From the NCBI GenBank assembly GCA_002842195.1, contig PHCL01000094.1, positions 1 to 6,095 of the forward strand: a DNA stretch of 6,095 nucleotides, given 5' to 3'. Below the pieces are notes generated by a model. It made no database searches. It was not told where the DNA came from and saw only the letters and a list, made by a program, of their open reading frames with translations. The translations under genes and the position numbers were made by a program. Source of the DNA: Betaproteobacteria bacterium HGW-Betaproteobacteria-20. Its GTDB lineage: Bacteria; Pseudomonadota; Gammaproteobacteria; Burkholderiales; Methylophilaceae. Shown here in pieces: positions 1 through 6,095 of the stretch; positions within the stretch are counted from its first letter, which is position 1; each line of letters begins with the position of its first letter.

Positions 1-643
1 GCTTGGCTTGCATTGCTTCCGGTGGCTCAAGACCTTCATCCTGTAAATAAGTAATGGGGCTGTAACTTTCATCACTATCATCATCAATGTTAGCTTCAAG
101 TGAAATTTCGTGGCCATTTAGGCGGCTTTCCATCTCCAGCACTTCTTCAGGTTTTACATTGAGCGTGCGTGCGATGTGTGCCACTTCGGTAGGCTGTAAA
201 CTGTTCAACCCTGTTCTCATGCTGCGCAGGTTGAAAAATAATTTACGTTGCGCTTTAGTGGTAGCAATTTTAACCAAGCGCCAGTTACGTACAATATATT
301 CGTGTATTTCGGCTTTAATCCAGTGCATAGCAAAAGAAACCAAGCGTACACCGCGTTCAGGATCAAAGCGCTTCACCGCTTTCATCAGGCCGATATTGCC
401 CTCCTGAATCAGGTCAGCTTGCGGCAGACCATAACCATTGTAGCCACGTGCAATGCTGGCTACTAAACGGAGATGCGACACGATGAGCTGACGGGCAGCC
501 TCTAAATCATTGTCTTTCCTAAACTTTACAGCAAGAGAGTGCTCTTCATCTGCAGTCAGTATAGGATACGCTTTAATTAGTCTGGAATAATGCTCCAGAC
601 TGTCTGTTGATGCTAATACGGGTAATGTTAATGCTTCACTCAT
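1..643 (-). CDS. rpoH: RNA polymerase heat-shock sigma factor RpoH (sigma-32), 3' end missing
   Basis: This is the alternative sigma factor that directs RNA polymerase to heat-shock promoters (chaperones, proteases). The minus-strand frame opens at the ATG at 641-643 and stays open to the window edge, giving 214 residues. The family is about 285 residues long, so roughly 70 residues, mainly region 4 (-35 recognition), are missing. Sigma region 2 is clear: residues 57-66 ([10 protein letters not shown]), 78-88 ([11 protein letters not shown]) and 103-123 with [15 protein letters not shown]. The diagnostic RpoH box, QRKLFFNLR, is at residues 132-140; it separates RpoH from RpoD and RpoS. A GGAGGA ribosome binding site precedes the ATG. 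The gene follows ftsX on the same strand after a 74-base gap containing a CIRCE operator, so it probably has its own HrcA-controlled promoter. The identity is secure; the truncation is only the window edge. Confidence 0.95.
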   Translation of the reverse strand, partial: MSEALTLPVLASTDSLEHYSRLIKAYPILTADEEHSLAVKFRKDNDLEAARQLIVSHLRLVASIARGYNGYGLPQADLIQEGNIGLMKAVKRFDPERGVRLVSFAMHWIKAEIHEYIVRNWRLVKIATTKAQRKLFFNLRSMRTGLNSLQPTEVAHIARTLNVKPEEVLEMESRLNGHEISLEANIDDDSDESYSPITYLQDEGLEPPEAMQAK

Positions 644-654
644 TAGAATTTATT

Positions 655-660
655 TCCTCC
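655..660 (-). promoter_or_regulatory. Shine-Dalgarno sequence of rpoH
   Basis: On the minus strand GGAGGA lies 11 bases before the rpoH ATG, separated by an A/T-rich spacer. It is a full match to the anti-Shine-Dalgarno sequence and fixes the rpoH start at 643. The spacing is slightly long but acceptable. Confidence 0.75.
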
Positions 661-673
661 AATATTGTGCATT

Positions 674-700
674 TTAGCACTCTAAGTCAGAGAGTGCTAG
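674..700 (-). promoter_or_regulatory. CIRCE operator (HrcA binding site) upstream of rpoH
   Basis: This is an inverted repeat of two 9-base arms separated by exactly 9 bases. On the plus strand the left arm is TTAGCACTC (674-682) and the right arm is GAGTGCTAG (692-700). The CIRCE consensus is TTAGCACTC-N9-GAGTGCTAA, so only the last base differs. HrcA represses heat-shock genes by binding this element. It lies 31 bases before the rpoH start codon and 17 bases after the ftsX stop. On the minus strand a TAAAAT hexamer (671-676) overlaps the inner edge of the element and could be the -10 box; the matching -35 (around 695-700, CTAGCA) is weak. Such overlap would let HrcA block RNA polymerase directly. 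The element is certain by pattern; the promoter assignment is tentative. Confidence 0.9.
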
Positions 701-717
701 AGGTGTAAAGTTCACTC

Positions 718-1650
718 TTAAGTAATTTTTATGGCAGCAATGGCACGCGTAACTGCCAGATAAGAGCCCAGCCAGCCTATAAAAATGGCTGCGCAGATAA
801 TGCTTATAGATAAAGAAGGATTAAATAAAGGCAGACTGAAGTCGCTATTATATAAGTTGGAAAGTTGCATTACTGACTGGTTAAATCCTAAAACAATTGC
901 AGCTAACAACACAATCGCCAATATACCACCGAGAAGCCCATACAATATGCCCGCATATAAAAATGGCATTCTGATAAAGCTGCTAGTGGCGCCAATGAGT
1001 TTACTCACGACAATTTCATCTTTTTGCGTGAGTATTTGCATGCGCACAGTGTTGCCAATAATCACAAGCAATGCAAGTGCTAGTAGCGCGGCAACAAACA
1101 ATATAATTTTTTTACCTAGTGTTAAAAGTGTCGATAAGCGCTTCGCCCACTCGGTATTTAATAATGCTTGTTCAATGCCTGGAATAGCTTGCAGTTCATT
1201 TTTAAGTAATTCAAGTGCTTCAGGCTCTGCCGATTTAGCTTGAATAAAAAAAGCATCAGGTAGCGGATTTTTTGCGAGTTGATTGACTTGGTTGTTTACT
1301 TCATTAGTCGCAGATTTCTCTTTGAATTGCTGCCAGGCTTGTTCTTTAGTCACTAAAGCGTATTGTTTTATAGCCGCATTTTTCGCCAGAATTCCTTCGA
1401 TTTCACTCAACGTATCTTTATCGGCATCTAACTTTAAAAAAAGGCTAATCTCAGTTTCATCCTGCATGTGGTTCGTTAATTTAGACAAGTGATCCACGCC
1501 CATATAAAACACACCTGGTACACACATGGCAACGGCAATGACCAGGCAAATCATAAATGTAGACGCTGCATTGTTATGCATACGTGTCAGCACCAGTTTG
1601 ATGGCCTGGGCATGGTGGTTGAGTAGAGTGCTGATGATATTAGCACTCAT
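718..1650 (-). CDS. ftsX: Cell division protein FtsX (ABC-type complex membrane subunit)
   Basis: FtsX is the integral inner-membrane partner of the ATPase FtsE. Together they act at the septal ring and activate peptidoglycan hydrolysis, through EnvC and amidases in enterobacteria. The 310-residue protein has the family topology: a cytoplasmic N-terminus, TM1 at about 31-51, a periplasmic domain at about 52-178, TM2 at about 180-199, TM3 at about 229-256 and TM4 at about 280-303. The conserved segment after TM2 is present (KDEIVVSKLIGAT, 210-222, then SFIRMPFLY, 224-232), as is the periplasmic NPLPDAF (128-134). Its ATG overlaps the ftsE stop in an ATGA (1647-1650), so translation is probably coupled to ftsE. 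No strong ribosome binding site of its own is visible. It is full length, and the identity is firm. Confidence 0.95.
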   Translation of the reverse strand: MSANIISTLLNHHAQAIKLVLTRMHNNAASTFMICLVIAVAMCVPGVFYMGVDHLSKLTNHMQDETEISLFLKLDADKDTLSEIEGILAKNAAIKQYALVTKEQAWQQFKEKSATNEVNNQVNQLAKNPLPDAFFIQAKSAEPEALELLKNELQAIPGIEQALLNTEWAKRLSTLLTLGKKIILFVAALLALALLVIIGNTVRMQILTQKDEIVVSKLIGATSSFIRMPFLYAGILYGLLGGILAIVLLAAIVLGFNQSVMQLSNLYNSDFSLPLFNPSLSISIICAAIFIGWLGSYLAVTRAIAAIKIT

Positions 1651-2333
1651 GATTTAAGACTTTCTGTAGATAACAACTCACTGGATTTTAATTCACCATG
1701 GTCAATGTGTAATATTCTATTTCGTATAACGGTCTTACCAAGCGCCTCATGCGTCGCAATGATAACGGTTACGCCCACCTGATGAAACGCGTGAAAAATT
1801 TCCATAATCTCTGCTGCGTAGCTTGCATCTAAATTACCGGTCGGCTCATCAGCAATAAGAATAGAAGGGCGGCTCACTACCGCGCGTGCAATTGCCAGCC
1901 TTTGCTGTTCACCGCCAGATAAAGTAATCGGCATAGCTTTTTCTTTATGTAGTAAGCCTACTTTATCTAAAGCGGCACGTACGCGCTTTGCTGCTTCAGA
2001 ACCTGAAATGCCATTGATATGCAATGGCAGAATCACATTATCAAAACAATTGCGGTCATATAGCAGTTTATGATCTTGAAAAACCAGACCAAATCTGCGG
2101 CGCATAAATGGAATGGCAGAAGGTTTAAGTTTACTAATGTTTTGATTTGCCACAAGTACCGTGCCGCTAGTCGGGCGCTCAATCGCTGCAATTAACTTTA
2201 GCAAAGTACTTTTCCCAGCGCCAGAATGTCCTGTAACAAACACCAGCTCACCCGCTTCAATATTGAAGCTTATATTTTTCAATACCTCATTGCTGCCGGG
2301 ATAGCGTTTAGTTACTTGGTCGAATTTAATCAT
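1647..2333 (-). CDS. ftsE: Cell division ATP-binding protein FtsE
   Basis: FtsE is the cytoplasmic ABC ATPase of the FtsEX complex; ATP hydrolysis drives FtsX conformational change at the division site. At 228 residues it is of normal length. All ABC motifs are intact: Walker A GHSGAGKST (35-43, Lys41), Q-loop Gln86 in VFQDHKLL, signature LSGGEQQR (138-145), Walker B ILIADEP (158-164, Asp162 and Glu163), D-loop GNLD (166-169) and H-loop His195 in ATHE. The segment FQDHKLLYDRNCFDNV is typical of FtsE rather than LolD or MacB. The ATG at 2331-2333 has no clear Shine-Dalgarno sequence, but the N-terminus MIKFDQVTKRYPG matches the family start. It overlaps ftsX by four bases. The gene upstream is a MocR-like remnant rather than the ftsY found in many proteobacteria. 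Confidence 0.96.
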   Translation of the reverse strand: MIKFDQVTKRYPGSNEVLKNISFNIEAGELVFVTGHSGAGKSTLLKLIAAIERPTSGTVLVANQNISKLKPSAIPFMRRRFGLVFQDHKLLYDRNCFDNVILPLHINGISGSEAAKRVRAALDKVGLLHKEKAMPITLSGGEQQRLAIARAVVSRPSILIADEPTGNLDASYAAEIMEIFHAFHQVGVTVIIATHEALGKTVIRNRILHIDHGELKSSELLSTESLKS

Positions 2334-2371
2334 GGCTGTATTGTATCGCTAAATATGTAAGCCGGTAAAAT

Positions 2372-2468
2372 TCATGCCATAAAGGCACGTTTCAATCGTT
2401 GGATGCCTACTTCCAGCTCAGTTAGATTTAAGCTGCCGTAACCTAATCTAATAGCATTGATACTGACA
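2372..2468 (-). CDS. C-terminal fragment of a probable MocR/PdxR-type PLP-dependent regulator
   Basis: Read on the minus strand, about 30 codons end in a TGA at 2372-2374, 38 bases before the ftsE start. The translation ends with NAIRLGYGSLNLTELEVG, then IQRLKRAFMA and the stop. This resembles the extreme C-terminus of GntR/MocR-family proteins (a helix-turn-helix fused to a class I aminotransferase fold), which usually end in a pattern like IRLGFASL followed by an acidic helix with a GxxRL motif. Everything upstream is lost: past about 2468 the frame continues only a few codons of unrelated sequence and meets a stop at 2516-2518. Codon use is AT-rich like ftsE, so it belongs to the left piece. 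The family call rests on about 30 residues; an ordinary class I aminotransferase is the main alternative. Confidence 0.5.
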
Positions 2469-2480
2469 AGTGATTCTGAA
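2460..2480. other. Probable chimeric junction between two unrelated genomes
   Basis: Three changes coincide here. The minus-strand MocR-like fragment loses family similarity, the plus-strand E2 gene begins in the middle of its protein, and composition shifts from AT-rich to distinctly more G+C-rich with matching codon use. An in-frame TGA at 2464-2466 lies just before the first E2 codon. No insertion-sequence end, tRNA, inverted repeat or target duplication is visible. The exact breakpoint cannot be set to the base. An artefactual join fits best; real recombination remains possible. Confidence 0.7.
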
Positions 2481-3180
2481 AAAAGTGATCCTGGAAGAAG
2501 CACCCTACAGCGGTGTCAGAAAAGTGATCGGCGACCGGCTGTCACTGAGTAAGTTTACTGCGCCACACCTGTATTTCACGCAGAAAGTCAACCTGGAAAA
2601 GCTTCTTGATATCCGGAGTCAGATCAACGCGGCGCAGCCGAAAAAGACATCAGTTACAGATTATATTGCAAAGGCAACGATCAAGACGCTTCAAAAATTC
2701 CCGGAAATGAATTCCGCGCTGATCGGCGACAAACTCGTCAAATACAAATACGTCAATCTGGGAATCGCTGTCGCAGCGCCCACCGGACTCATCGTGCCAG
2801 TGGTTCGCAAAGCGGACAAACTTTCCGTCGTCGACATCTCCGTCGAGTCTTCTGCATTGTTTGAGAAGGCAAGAAGCGGTGGGCTGGCGCCAAGCGAGTA
2901 CAGCGGTGGAACATTCACCATTTCCAATTTGGGGATGTTCGGGATCGAGAATTTCACGGCGATCATCAATCCTCCGGAAGCGGGCATCCTGTCGATCAGT
3001 GCCACAAAGGACGAACCCTTTGTAGAAACAGACAAGGACGGATGCAAATCCATCACGATCAAGCCGATGATGAATATCACCTTGTCGGTGGATCACCGCG
3101 TCATTGACGGTCTGCTTGCCGCGCAATTTGTAACAGAAGTGAAACGACTTCTGGAAAATCCGATCGAATTACTGATATAA
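2470..3180 (+). CDS. 2-oxo acid dehydrogenase E2 (dihydrolipoamide acyltransferase), catalytic domain only, 5' truncated
   Basis: E2 transfers the acyl group from a lipoyl arm to CoA and forms the core of pyruvate, acetoin or branched-chain dehydrogenase complexes. The 236 residues visible are the catalytic domain: the entry segment YSGVRKVIGDRLSLSKFTAPH (13-33), the conserved TFTISNLGMFGIENFTAIINPPEA block in the middle, and the active-site motif DHRVIDG at 208-214 (His209, Asp213). A complete E2 also carries one or more N-terminal lipoyl domains and a peripheral-subunit-binding domain, normally 400 residues or more in all; these are absent. The GTG at 2470 is simply the first possible start after an in-frame TGA and has no ribosome binding site, so it is probably not a true start but the edge of a broken gene. 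The lipoyl-E3 gene follows 13 bases downstream, clearly co-transcribed. Substrate cannot be decided without the E1 genes; pyruvate or acetoin is likely. Confidence 0.88.
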   Translation: MILKKVILEEAPYSGVRKVIGDRLSLSKFTAPHLYFTQKVNLEKLLDIRSQINAAQPKKTSVTDYIAKATIKTLQKFPEMNSALIGDKLVKYKYVNLGIAVAAPTGLIVPVVRKADKLSVVDISVESSALFEKARSGGLAPSEYSGGTFTISNLGMFGIENFTAIINPPEAGILSISATKDEPFVETDKDGCKSITIKPMMNITLSVDHRVIDGLLAAQFVTEVKRLLENPIELLI

Positions 3181-3181
3181 A

Positions 3182-3187
3182 AGGGAG
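3182..3187 (+). promoter_or_regulatory. Shine-Dalgarno sequence of the lipoyl-E3 gene
   Basis: AGGGAG lies six bases before the ATG at 3194, in the short gap after the E2 stop codon. It supports this start and translation within the E2-E3 transcript. Confidence 0.7.
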
Positions 3188-3193
3188 AACTTT

Positions 3194-4960
3194 ATGGCTG
3201 AAATAATCATTATGCCAAAGCTTGGCTTCAATATGAGCGAAGGCAAGCTGGTGAACTGGTATAAGAAAGAGGGAGAAAGCATGACCAAAGGGGAAGCTCT
3301 CTTCTCGATCGAAACCGACAAAACGAACATTGACATCGAAGCAACCAGCGATGGGATCCTGCTGAAAACCTTCATCGGCGAAGGCGACACGGTTCCTGTG
3401 ACGCTTCCTATTGCCATCGTAGGAGCGGCCGGCGACAAGATCGACGCTCTAGTCACCGATGCTTTGGCGCAGCTTGGAATGGAAGACGACCCATCTCCAG
3501 CCATCACGAAAACGGAAGCACCGGTTGCAACTGAAGCGACAAAGAAGCCGGAAGCGCCGGCCGCAACGGAAGGTCCGATTGTAGCAGATCGAGATTTTGA
3601 CATCATCGTTCTCGGTGGTGGTCCCGGCGGATACGTTGCCGCCATCAAAGCGGCACAGATGGGAAAACGGACCGCTCTGATCGAAAAGGGAAAAGTTGGC
3701 GGCGTTTGCCTGAACAAAGGATGTATCCCAACGAAAACATTCTTGCGCAGCGCCGAAGCTTTGAAGGAAGTCAGGGAAAGCGAGAGCTTCGGGATCATCG
3801 GTGTAGACACCTCCGGTGCATCGCTTGACATGGGGATCCTGCAGAAGCGGAAACATAAAATCGTATCCCAACTCGTTGGTGGCATCGAAGGCTTGCTTCG
3901 GGGAAACAAGGTCACTACGTTTCAAGGCGAAGGCGCTGTGATCGACAAAAATACAGTGGCCATCGGAGATAAAAAAATCACTGGTGAATACCTCATCATT
4001 GCTACCGGCTCGGAAGCGGAGTATATGCCGATTCCCATCGACCCGGCGATGAAGATATTCATCAGCGACGATATTTTAAATCTGGATTATATCCCAAAAG
4101 ACATGGTCGTTCTTGGCGGTGGGGTCATAGCCATTGAATTTGCCTATTTTCTGGCTAGCGTCGGCTGCAAGGTCTCAGTCATCGTCCGCAGCCGGATCCT
4201 CCGCACAGCGACCGATGAAGAAATTGCAGTTCAAGTGGCGAAGCACCTTCGCGACATCGGTGTCGACGTTTACGAAGCAGCTCAGGTAAAGGAAGTGACC
4301 AAGGATTCGGTCACCTTCGAGAAGGACGGAAAACTCCAGGAAGTCAAGACCGGAAACGTCCTTCTGGCAACGGGAAGAACCCCGTCGACAGTCGGTGTGC
4401 CCTGCGAAGAGCTTGGTATCAAGTTGAGCAAGGGAGCTATCGTAACAGACGATACCTGCAAAACATCCGTAGACAACATCTATGCGATCGGCGACGTCAA
4501 TGGCAAGTGGATGCTTGCCCACGCAGCATCCATGGAAGGCATCGTAGCCGTGGAAAATATCTGTGGACATCATTCTGTCATGGACTATGACAAAGTGCCC
4601 GGCTGCATCTATATCCAACCGGAAATCGCCAGCGTCGGCTTGACCGAACGGGAAGCGAGAGAAAAATATGGCGATGTGAAAGTCGGTAAATTCCCACTCA
4701 TTGCCAACGGCAAAGCCAAAGTGGCCGGAGACGATCGCGGTTTGATCAAGGTCATCGTAGAACCCAGATACAACGAAGTCGTCGGCGTGCATCTCTATTG
4801 CATCCATGCGACGGACATGATAGCAGAAGCGGTCGTCGCCATGAAACTGGAATCCACAGCAGAAGAGATCGCAATGTCGATCCATCCCCACCCAACCGTA
4901 TCGGAGATCTATCACGAGGCATTCCATGCCGCAGTGGACAAAGCGATCCACTTTATGTAG
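3194..4960 (+). CDS. lpdA: Dihydrolipoyl dehydrogenase (E3) with N-terminal lipoyl domain
   Basis: E3 reoxidises dihydrolipoamide in 2-oxo acid dehydrogenase complexes, passing electrons through FAD and a disulfide to NAD(P)+. The 588-residue protein is longer than an ordinary E3 (about 460-475) because it starts with a lipoyl domain (1-77) whose modified lysine is Lys43 in ETDKTNID. An Ala/Pro/Glu/Thr-rich linker follows (about 98-130). The E3 body has the FAD-binding VLGGGPGGY (139-147), the redox disulfide Cys172/Cys177 in GGVCLNKGCIPTK, the dinucleotide-binding GGGVIAIEFA (308-317), the second FAD motif AIGD (431-434) and the C-terminal HPHPTVSE with catalytic His566 and Glu571. All catalytic residues are intact. 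The residue after the second strand of the dinucleotide fold is not acidic (VSVIVRSRILR, 327-337), which is unusual. It lies 13 bases after E2 and ends at a strong terminator. Lipoyl-E3 fusions are known in Firmicutes and mycoplasmas. Function is firm; which complex it serves is inferred. Confidence 0.95.
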   Translation: MAEIIIMPKLGFNMSEGKLVNWYKKEGESMTKGEALFSIETDKTNIDIEATSDGILLKTFIGEGDTVPVTLPIAIVGAAGDKIDALVTDALAQLGMEDDPSPAITKTEAPVATEATKKPEAPAATEGPIVADRDFDIIVLGGGPGGYVAAIKAAQMGKRTALIEKGKVGGVCLNKGCIPTKTFLRSAEALKEVRESESFGIIGVDTSGASLDMGILQKRKHKIVSQLVGGIEGLLRGNKVTTFQGEGAVIDKNTVAIGDKKITGEYLIIATGSEAEYMPIPIDPAMKIFISDDILNLDYIPKDMVVLGGGVIAIEFAYFLASVGCKVSVIVRSRILRTATDEEIAVQVAKHLRDIGVDVYEAAQVKEVTKDSVTFEKDGKLQEVKTGNVLLATGRTPSTVGVPCEELGIKLSKGAIVTDDTCKTSVDNIYAIGDVNGKWMLAHAASMEGIVAVENICGHHSVMDYDKVPGCIYIQPEIASVGLTEREAREKYGDVKVGKFPLIANGKAKVAGDDRGLIKVIVEPRYNEVVGVHLYCIHATDMIAEAVVAMKLESTAEEIAMSIHPHPTVSEIYHEAFHAAVDKAIHFM

Positions 4961-4988
4961 CCTACATCTCCTCAAAATATGCAGAAAG

Positions 4989-5017
4989 CCCCACTTCACA
5001 AGGAGGTGGGGTTTTTT
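4989..5017 (+). terminator. Rho-independent terminator after the lipoyl-E3 gene
   Basis: A hairpin with a 9-base-pair stem (CCCCACTTC at 4989-4997 with GAGGTGGGG at 5003-5011, one G-T wobble) and a five-base loop is followed by six T residues (5012-5017). It starts 28 bases after the E3 stop codon. The serpin gene ends on the other strand at 5032. Seen from that strand, the hairpin is followed by a poorer pyrimidine run (CTTTCT), so it may also terminate serpin transcription, with lower efficiency. Confidence 0.88.
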
Positions 5018-5031
5018 GCGTCTACACCTTT

Positions 5032-6095
5032 CTATTCGGCGGAAGTGAATTTTCCAAGAAACAAAATCGAACCGGTGCCTTCCTCAGCAATCAGAAAGAG
5101 GAAGGGTTGGTCGGCAATGAAAGTCAATGGTTCTAATGCGGCGCTTTCTTCCATGACCACTACTGTGACTCCGGCGGCTTCGCTTCCTTCTTCATTGACT
5201 TCAATGACGGCTTTGTGGAGTACTTGGCTGATGAACAGACCCTCACGGATGCCGGAAAAATCTGCTGCCGGGTCGAAAGGTAATACCATTCCCATAGAGA
5301 TCAATTCGTTGTTCAATTCCTTGATATCGTATTCCATCTTAAATTTAGGGATTCTCAAGTCCACTTTCTCTTGTGTCGTGATGGAACTGCGAATGTCAGC
5401 AAAGACATCTGCATTCAAATCGGCGACCCAGTCGTTGATGGTCTTTCCATCGGTCGGCAGGAGGAGGTACATCGACACCTTTTCTTTTCCATAAGGGAGT
5501 CGAACGGCTTTGTAACCATCTCCCTGTCCATAGTCAACATCGCCATAGTGCCCCATCATGTCAGTGCGTTGAACAGCTCCGGCGATATTAGTAAAATCGG
5601 CTTCTTGTGTACTGTCCTTGTCAAAGGGTGTTGTCCAGTCACCCTTGAAGTAAACGGCATTGATCAAGTACATGACCACTGTTGCGGGGATCGGTGGTTC
5701 TATCATCCGATCGATTTTGCCTTTCGTTGCATCATCGATCCACTGGTTGATGCTGTCCGCTGATGCCGGATCCGAGAAGTCCAGTTCCCGAACCTCCGCA
5801 TCAAAAACCTGCTTGTTTGTTTCAATGAAAGCTTCTTGTATAGCTTCTCCCATACGATACCAGATCGAATTGCTGATCGTAAGGTCGACCTCCTTATCCA
5901 CTTGCAAGAGGTATGGTATAAGGTTCTGGTAGGTTTCATTCACGTTTTCTTTCGAGAATCCTTGGTAGCGGAGGCCTCGCTCCATATCAGCCATCGTGTT
6001 TCCTTTCGCTCCGTTGTATGTCATGGTAAGAGCTGTGGATATGCTCAAGGGTGATAAAAACAAGTTCCCGTTTGAATCAGTTTCATTGATCTCGC
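5032..6095 (-). CDS. Serpin family serine/cysteine protease inhibitor, N-terminus beyond the window
   Basis: Serpins trap target proteases by a suicide mechanism: cleavage of an exposed reactive loop triggers its insertion into a beta-sheet. The frame ends at a TAG (5032-5034) and is open to the window edge, giving 353 residues. Coding continues upstream of a TTG at 6061-6063 with NETDSNGN before LFLSPLSISTALTMTYNGA, so that TTG is not the start. About 30 or more N-terminal residues, and any signal peptide or lipobox, are outside. Diagnostic segments are present: FLSPLSISTAL, NAVYFKGDWTTPFDKD, the RIPKFKMEYD strand, the hinge EEGSEAAGVT (5164-5193) and the serpin signature FIADQPFLFLI. The small-residue hinge indicates an inhibitory serpin. 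Counting from the hinge puts the P1 residue near Ser in MEESAAL (about 5143-5145); counting from the C-terminal side gives Ala, so specificity is uncertain, perhaps elastase-like. It converges on the E3 gene without evident functional link. Confidence 0.93.
   Translation of the reverse strand, partial: EINETDSNGNLFLSPLSISTALTMTYNGAKGNTMADMERGLRYQGFSKENVNETYQNLIPYLLQVDKEVDLTISNSIWYRMGEAIQEAFIETNKQVFDAEVRELDFSDPASADSINQWIDDATKGKIDRMIEPPIPATVVMYLINAVYFKGDWTTPFDKDSTQEADFTNIAGAVQRTDMMGHYGDVDYGQGDGYKAVRLPYGKEKVSMYLLLPTDGKTINDWVADLNADVFADIRSSITTQEKVDLRIPKFKMEYDIKELNNELISMGMVLPFDPAADFSGIREGLFISQVLHKAVIEVNEEGSEAAGVTVVVMEESAALEPLTFIADQPFLFLIAEEGTGSILFLGKFTSAE

Noticed and set aside
87..466. Plus-strand open frames across the rpoH region
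   Set aside because: They lie antisense to rpoH, which has unmistakable sigma-factor motifs; their translations show no recognisable domain.
785..1492. Plus-strand open frames of 152 and 69 codons opposite ftsX
   Set aside because: They are shadows of ftsX, whose membrane topology and conserved segments are clear; no ribosome binding site or family motif supports them.
2460..2480. Insertion-sequence end or attachment site at the composition change
   Set aside because: I looked for inverted repeats, target duplications, a tRNA end or an integrase and saw none in or near the junction.
2650..3126. Minus-strand open frames opposite the E2 catalytic domain
   Set aside because: The plus strand encodes a canonical E2 with the DHRxxDG motif; the antisense translations are low-complexity and unlike known proteins.
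3169..3925. Long minus-strand open frames (248 and 158 codons) opposite the lipoyl-E3 gene
   Set aside because: Antisense openness results from the codon bias of the E3 gene; the translations are rich in Ser/Pro/Phe/Arg with no domain.
4175..5136. A 274-codon minus-strand frame and a 112-codon plus-strand frame over the E3 3' end and terminator
   Set aside because: Both overlap the well-supported E3 coding region and the second runs through the terminator hairpin; neither has a recognisable motif.
5371..6054. Plus-strand open frames and one minus-strand 78-codon frame within the serpin gene
   Set aside because: They are alternative-frame shadows of the serpin, which shows family signatures along its whole visible length.

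Overview
The window looks like two unrelated pieces of bacterial DNA meeting near position 2470. The left piece (1 to about 2465) is AT-rich, and every gene is on the minus strand. Read in transcription order it holds the last ~30 codons of a probable MocR-type (GntR/aminotransferase) regulator, then ftsE, ftsX and the first 214 codons of rpoH. The ftsE-ftsX-rpoH order is a classic proteobacterial arrangement. A near-perfect CIRCE operator (the HrcA binding site) lies in front of rpoH, a combination known from betaproteobacteria. With the low GC, this suggests a betaproteobacterium, perhaps a methylotroph of the Methylophilaceae type; that family-level guess is an impression, not shown by the sequence.

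The right piece (about 2470 to 6095) is clearly richer in G+C and has different codon use. On the plus strand it carries a 2-oxo acid dehydrogenase E2 catalytic domain without its N-terminal half, then, 13 bases later, a dihydrolipoyl dehydrogenase (E3) with its own N-terminal lipoyl domain. A strong intrinsic terminator follows. Converging on it from the minus strand is a serpin (serine protease inhibitor) whose N-terminus runs off the window. Lipoyl-E3 fusions and serpins occur together most naturally in anaerobic Firmicutes such as Clostridia; this assignment is inference.

The MocR-like gene and the E2 gene are both cut at the same spot, head to head, and composition changes there. No insertion sequence, tRNA or repeat is visible at the join. 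The simplest reading is a chimeric join (assembly or library artefact); a real recombination or transfer event is the less likely alternative.

In the left piece, FtsE and FtsX form the ABC-type complex that links septal ring and peptidoglycan hydrolysis during division, and RpoH is the heat-shock sigma factor, here apparently also under HrcA control. In the right piece, E2 and E3 belong to one pyruvate, acetoin or branched-chain dehydrogenase complex whose E1 genes would lie upstream but are absent. I found no undescribed system. The points most worth a second look are the junction, the CIRCE-rpoH arrangement, the unusual dinucleotide-binding segment of the E3 and the serpin reactive loop.
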